A stretch of 26,892 bases of DNA from NCBI GenBank assembly GCA_016840305.1, contig JAEOSP010000243.1, positions 1-26,892 of the forward strand, in the 5' to 3' direction. Position numbers and translations under genes: made by a program. The DNA is from Candidatus Hodarchaeota archaeon (lineage in GTDB: Archaea > Asgardarchaeota > Heimdallarchaeia > Hodarchaeales > Hodarchaeaceae). Below, piece by piece: positions 23,246-26,892 of the stretch. The notes under the pieces were generated by a model that was not told where the DNA came from, searched no databases, and saw only the letters and a list, made by a program, of their open reading frames with translations. Every line of letters starts with the position of its first letter. Position 1 is the stretch's first letter.

Positions 23246-26200
23246 TTGACGGACCAATCAGATACTAAACAATATGACGCGTCCCTTATAGAAACAGGTC
23301 TCCAACAAGGGAAAGATATACGAGAGAAAATTAAGAAACGGGAAATTCAACCAGAAATTAGGGCCCTAATTAACAAAAGCAGGAACAAAATTCATCAGAG
23401 ATCGATCCAACTTCAAGAATTTTCTTATAAACGATTCTTTCAAAGAAGAAGAAATGGAATTATTCTATCTTTCAATTTAGCAAGACGAAATGTTAGTCGA
23501 TCAAGGTACCGGAGTATATTACTAATTTTGGGTATTGTATTAACCATTGCTCTAGAAACAGGAATAGTTATATCAATCGATACTCTATACGACGATTTCA
23601 TCTTGGATAACAGAAATCAGAATTTTACTGATATTACTGTTCACCCCTCAACATGGCATGATATTGAGGATCTTCGAACTGTTACTAGTACAATTAAACA
23701 GGTCTCAGGGGTTGCAAAATCTAGTCCAGTTTACTATGCTGGTGTAGATCAGTTTTTAGGAGAACGAATCTCGAGTTCTAATATTCTAGTTTATGGTATT
23801 GAGGCATCGACTCATCCAGATTTCTCTCATATTAACATCACAGCAGGTAGGCGTATCATCAACAGCAATACTATTATTATATCCGAACGGTTATATGACC
23901 AAACTGATGTTCAAATTGATCAAAATATTAATTTGGGGGAACTAGGAGATGATTTTGAGTCAATGGATGTAACTGTTGGAGGTGTAATGCGCAATGAACC
24001 GTTTTTTGGAAACAAACTCGGCTATTCATTCATTCTTGTCGATATTGATACTTTATATGATATTATTCCAGATAATCGTAAGAGTGAAATGTTATCGAGT
24101 GAGATCGATGTTGAAGTTACAAATTTAATGAATATCCAAAAGACAAGTGAAAAGATTAAGGATGTTGTTGGTGTATCCTATTTTGTTTTCACGGAGAAAG
24201 ATATTTCTGGGATAGAAGCTTCTGGTATTCGTGCTTATCAAACAGCAATGAATCTAGTCATTCTTGCAAGTTTTGTTGTTGAGTTCCTTTTCATCACCAA
24301 TGTTTTAGCAATTTCAATACGGGATAGATCCAAGGAATTTGGGATTCTCCGTGCTGTGGGTACTGGCTCTTATCAATTAATAGAATCTGTTGCAGCAGAA
24401 ATTCTCATATATTCGATAATAGGTTCTACAATTGGCCTGGTTGTTGGAATTGGCTTTTCCAATGTACTAGTTGGAATTATGGATACATTCTACGCCAGTA
24501 TTCAATTTCAGGGCCTTTCTCTTCACTTTTCTTCCCTCACAGCGACCTTCTTGTCAGGTATACTAGTTGCTTTAATTTCGGGTCTTTATCCCATTTTCAT
24601 TGCTATTTCGATCCCTGTTGTACAAAATATTCATTCAAAAATGGGGGGAGGAACCACAAAAGGTAAATTTTCAAAATCATGGAAGTACACAATTACTACA
24701 GGGTTTTTATTAGCTATTGTAGGATTTTTCTTACAGTTTTTTGTTGGTCCTTCTCGTTTTCTTGATTTTGAGATTCTATCTTTTCATTTCCTTACTGTTC
24801 TAATGATCTTTATCGGTACTTTATTCCTAGAAATTGGTATTCTTGTTTTTCTCCCCAAAATTGCCATGAAGATGTTAATTGGATTTAATATTGTTACTCG
24901 TACAATTTCGACTAGGAATATTGCGAGAGAGTTCCAAAAATCATTGTTTACAATATTAACTTCGGGCTTGGCGTTAACCTTCATTATTGTAGTAGGACTG
25001 GTAAGTGCAGCTGTTATTACGGGAGCACCTGGTTATTTCCAAAGTCAATGGGGAAATATCGATTTAGTTGCTGAAACTTCTGACCTTAACCCTCTTTCTC
25101 TTAACTACACCGAGATACTTGAACTCAACTACCGAATTACTAGATCATCATTCATTCAGGAATCCCGTACAGAAATCTCGGGGATAGATGGATACGTTTA
25201 TGGAGTCGATCCCACGAAATATTCTGATTTTGCAGATCCTGTTGTTGATTCAATTGACTCAGGTATACCATCGGATAGATATCTTAACCCCCTCAATCCC
25301 AACACTACAAATGGTTTGATCTCTCACCTCTTGTACCAAAAATTAAGTATCCCACTCGGTTCTAATGTATCGATGAAAATTGCTGACAATTCTACTGTTA
25401 ATGTAACGTTGACTTGTGTGATAAAAGGGAATTTATTTTTAGGAGGAGGAGAGTATCTTTATATTTCAACCACTCGATTTCAAGAGCTCTATCAAACCAC
25501 TAGGGCAAGATGGTTTATCTGTGATGTTGAAGGTAATGTTCGTAGTGTAGAAAACAGTTTAGAGAGCAGAGATTTATTTAGAGATGTAATTCCGATTACA
25601 TATTTTACTGAAATGATGGAACGCAGTTTACTATTCCAATCAGCTCTTTTCCAGCTATTATTTGTAGAATCGTTTATTTTGGCCGCCATAGCTCAATTTA
25701 TATGCATTCTTGTGTCAACGCTGCGAATGGAACGAGAAATCGGTATCATGCGAAGCCTTGGTTTAACTCGCCACGGAGTTTTCGGTATCTTTCTAACAGA
25801 ATCGGTTGCTCTTGGTATCTCAGCCTTATTTGTCGGCCTAATTGATGGTCTCCTAGGTTCTGTATTATTAGCTGAGTATATTTCCTACTCTATACCAATT
25901 ACTATCAATTTTCCTGTCATGACTATTGGCACCTGGTTAGCTCTATCATTCCTAATAACAATATTCAGTACAATTATTCCATCTTATCGATCTAGCCGAA
26001 AGAATATTGTAGCTACGATATCAGGCCGACCAATGACAAAAGATCATTTTGAAGCTGTTCCTCTTCGATTAAGAGGAAGTTATAGATCTCCTTACAGCTC
26101 AAAGGATCCTAACTATGGATCAACAGATCCGTTATTAGATCCAAGAATGCAGTTTACAAAAGGAGTAGGATTGAGTTCTGAATTGTTTCAAGCTATTGGA

Positions 26201-26892
26201 GAGAATGAGATCGAATCTATCAGTATGAATAGTTATATCAGAAGAAACGCTCTTCAAATTCAAACAGCTTTTCTAATTTTAATGGCTCTCATCACACTTA
26301 ACTATATTTTTGACGAGAGGATGATTATGCAGGGTTTGATTCCCTATGATTTTCTTATTCGACTATTCTTACCAGCTCTCATTCCCGCGTATGAGTTTAA
26401 TTATTTTAACTCGTTCTTTTCTTTCAACCCGTTACTTGTGATTGTCGGAGTTGCTGCAATTATTCCTATCTCCGATTATCTGAGCCATAACGAAAAATCC
26501 GAATCAATAGTAATAAGCTGCATTCAGAGTCTCTTTTGGGGTATTGTAGGAATGGTACTCTTTCTATTAATGGCCATTTTCTCCATAAGTATCCTGATAA
26601 TAGCTTTTATATTCATACAAACAAGAGTAGAAGCTATTTCTGGAGAATTCTTTTCATCTATTACATTTATGTTCTTATTCGCTATTGGATTCTTACTAAT
26701 TTCTATTTTAATTTTTTACCTGTTTAACAAGGGTTGGAGCTTACTCGTTATTCGTGGGATTAGGAAGGATATCGGTTTTTCTGATCAGATTCGTCTCCTA
26801 AGGAGGATAATTTCAAGAGGAATAATTGGATTTACATTTCTAATCTTAATACATTCTTTTCTTCAAGTTTTTCTTTTCTACATGATAATTCC
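23246..26892 (+). CDS. Double FtsX/MacB-type ABC transporter permease with extra TM region (3' end cut off)
   Basis: The frame is open without a stop from TTG 23246 to the window end, giving more than 1215 residues. A charged cytoplasmic N-terminus (about 1-75) leads to TM1 (SILLILGIVLTIALETGIVI, near 90-110), then an extracellular MacB-like domain (about 120-325). Three TM helices follow with the FtsX signature SIRDRSKEFGILRAVG near 352-367. A second unit repeats this: TM near 570, ectodomain about 595-800, and three TM helices with RMEREIGIMRSLGLTR near 828-843. After a linker (about 930-1005) come at least five more hydrophobic helices, unusual for this family. Such permeases use ATP hydrolysis by a separate ATPase to move lipoproteins, peptides or lipids, or to transmit force across the membrane. 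The ATPase gene is not in the window and may follow downstream. Confidence 0.88.
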   Translation, partial: MTDQSDTKQYDASLIETGLQQGKDIREKIKKREIQPEIRALINKSRNKIHQRSIQLQEFSYKRFFQRRRNGIILSFNLARRNVSRSRYRSILLILGIVLTIALETGIVISIDTLYDDFILDNRNQNFTDITVHPSTWHDIEDLRTVTSTIKQVSGVAKSSPVYYAGVDQFLGERISSSNILVYGIEASTHPDFSHINITAGRRIINSNTIIISERLYDQTDVQIDQNINLGELGDDFESMDVTVGGVMRNEPFFGNKLGYSFILVDIDTLYDIIPDNRKSEMLSSEIDVEVTNLMNIQKTSEKIKDVVGVSYFVFTEKDISGIEASGIRAYQTAMNLVILASFVVEFLFITNVLAISIRDRSKEFGILRAVGTGSYQLIESVAAEILIYSIIGSTIGLVVGIGFSNVLVGIMDTFYASIQFQGLSLHFSSLTATFLSGILVALISGLYPIFIAISIPVVQNIHSKMGGGTTKGKFSKSWKYTITTGFLLAIVGFFLQFFVGPSRFLDFEILSFHFLTVLMIFIGTLFLEIGILVFLPKIAMKMLIGFNIVTRTISTRNIAREFQKSLFTILTSGLALTFIIVVGLVSAAVITGAPGYFQSQWGNIDLVAETSDLNPLSLNYTEILELNYRITRSSFIQESRTEISGIDGYVYGVDPTKYSDFADPVVDSIDSGIPSDRYLNPLNPNTTNGLISHLLYQKLSIPLGSNVSMKIADNSTVNVTLTCVIKGNLFLGGGEYLYISTTRFQELYQTTRARWFICDVEGNVRSVENSLESRDLFRDVIPITYFTEMMERSLLFQSALFQLLFVESFILAAIAQFICILVSTLRMEREIGIMRSLGLTRHGVFGIFLTESVALGISALFVGLIDGLLGSVLLAEYISYSIPITINFPVMTIGTWLALSFLITIFSTIIPSYRSSRKNIVATISGRPMTKDHFEAVPLRLRGSYRSPYSSKDPNYGSTDPLLDPRMQFTKGVGLSSELFQAIGENEIESISMNSYIRRNALQIQTAFLILMALITLNYIFDERMIMQGLIPYDFLIRLFLPALIPAYEFNYFNSFFSFNPLLVIVGVAAIIPISDYLSHNEKSESIVISCIQSLFWGIVGMVLFLLMAIFSISILIIAFIFIQTRVEAISGEFFSSITFMFLFAIGFLLISILIFYLFNKGWSLLVIRGIRKDIGFSDQIRLLRRIISRGIIGFTFLILIHSFLQVFLFYMII

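Noticed and set aside
26536..26727. 63-codon plus-strand frame near the window end
   Set aside because: It lies in another frame inside the open permease gene, whose hydrophobic helices continue across it.
1..26892. CRISPR array, insertion sequence, prophage or rRNA operon
   Set aside because: No regular short repeats with spacers, transposase or phage genes, or rRNA-like sequence were seen; the only tandem repeats encode protein domains.

Overview
The window is AT-rich archaeal DNA, most likely from an Asgard archaeon of the Heimdallarchaeia type. The lineage call is an inference with no phylogeny behind it. It rests on a Rab/Ras-like small GTPase, roadblock/LC7 domains (one inside a large multidomain protein), archaeal TATA boxes about 25 nt upstream of starts, frequent TTG/GTG starts with GGTGA-type ribosome sites, a UbiA prenyltransferase of the kind used for archaeal ether lipids, and very large repeat-built surface proteins anchored by a C-terminal helix.

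Layout. Positions 1-140 probably hold the N-terminus of a membrane protein on the minus strand. 409-2572 (+) carries a MaoC-type enoyl-CoA hydratase, a FabG-like reductase and a UbiA prenyltransferase, followed by a decayed second copy of the fabG 3' end (2578-2645). 2748-3833 (+) is a two-gene unit of a multi-pass membrane protein and a winged-helix regulator, with a palindrome beside its TATA box. 3975-5240 (+) holds the small GTPase and an unrecognised 176-aa protein. 5254-7434 (-) is a GH3 beta-glucosidase with two related palindromes upstream. 7992-8573 (+) is a HemG/flavodoxin-like protein.

8854-15893 (+) is the surface module. A 1718-aa protein combines an Asp-box propeller, a six-blade NHL propeller, a jelly-roll-like domain, seven Ig-like repeats, FnIII, a Thr-rich stalk and a TM anchor. 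Next to it is a 578-aa protein with an extracellular Asp-box ectodomain, one TM helix and two cytoplasmic winged-helix domains, which looks like a membrane-tethered transcription factor. A cyclophilin (-), a candidate structured RNA (-) and a 7TM protein ending in a histidine-kinase H-box helix without an ATPase domain (+) follow.

22974 down to 17667 (-) is a probable six-gene operon. In order it encodes an unknown wHTH-ended protein, a roadblock protein, a 660-aa roadblock/roadblock/wHTH/coiled-coil/zinc-finger protein, a 2-hydroxyacyl-CoA dehydratase activator, a threonine dehydratase and a nitroreductase. Diverging from it, 23246 to the window end (+) is a very large double-FtsX ABC permease that runs off the edge.

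The best candidates for undescribed systems are the roadblock/wHTH/zinc-finger operon (19981-22974) and the surface-propeller/tethered transcription factor pair (8854-15893).
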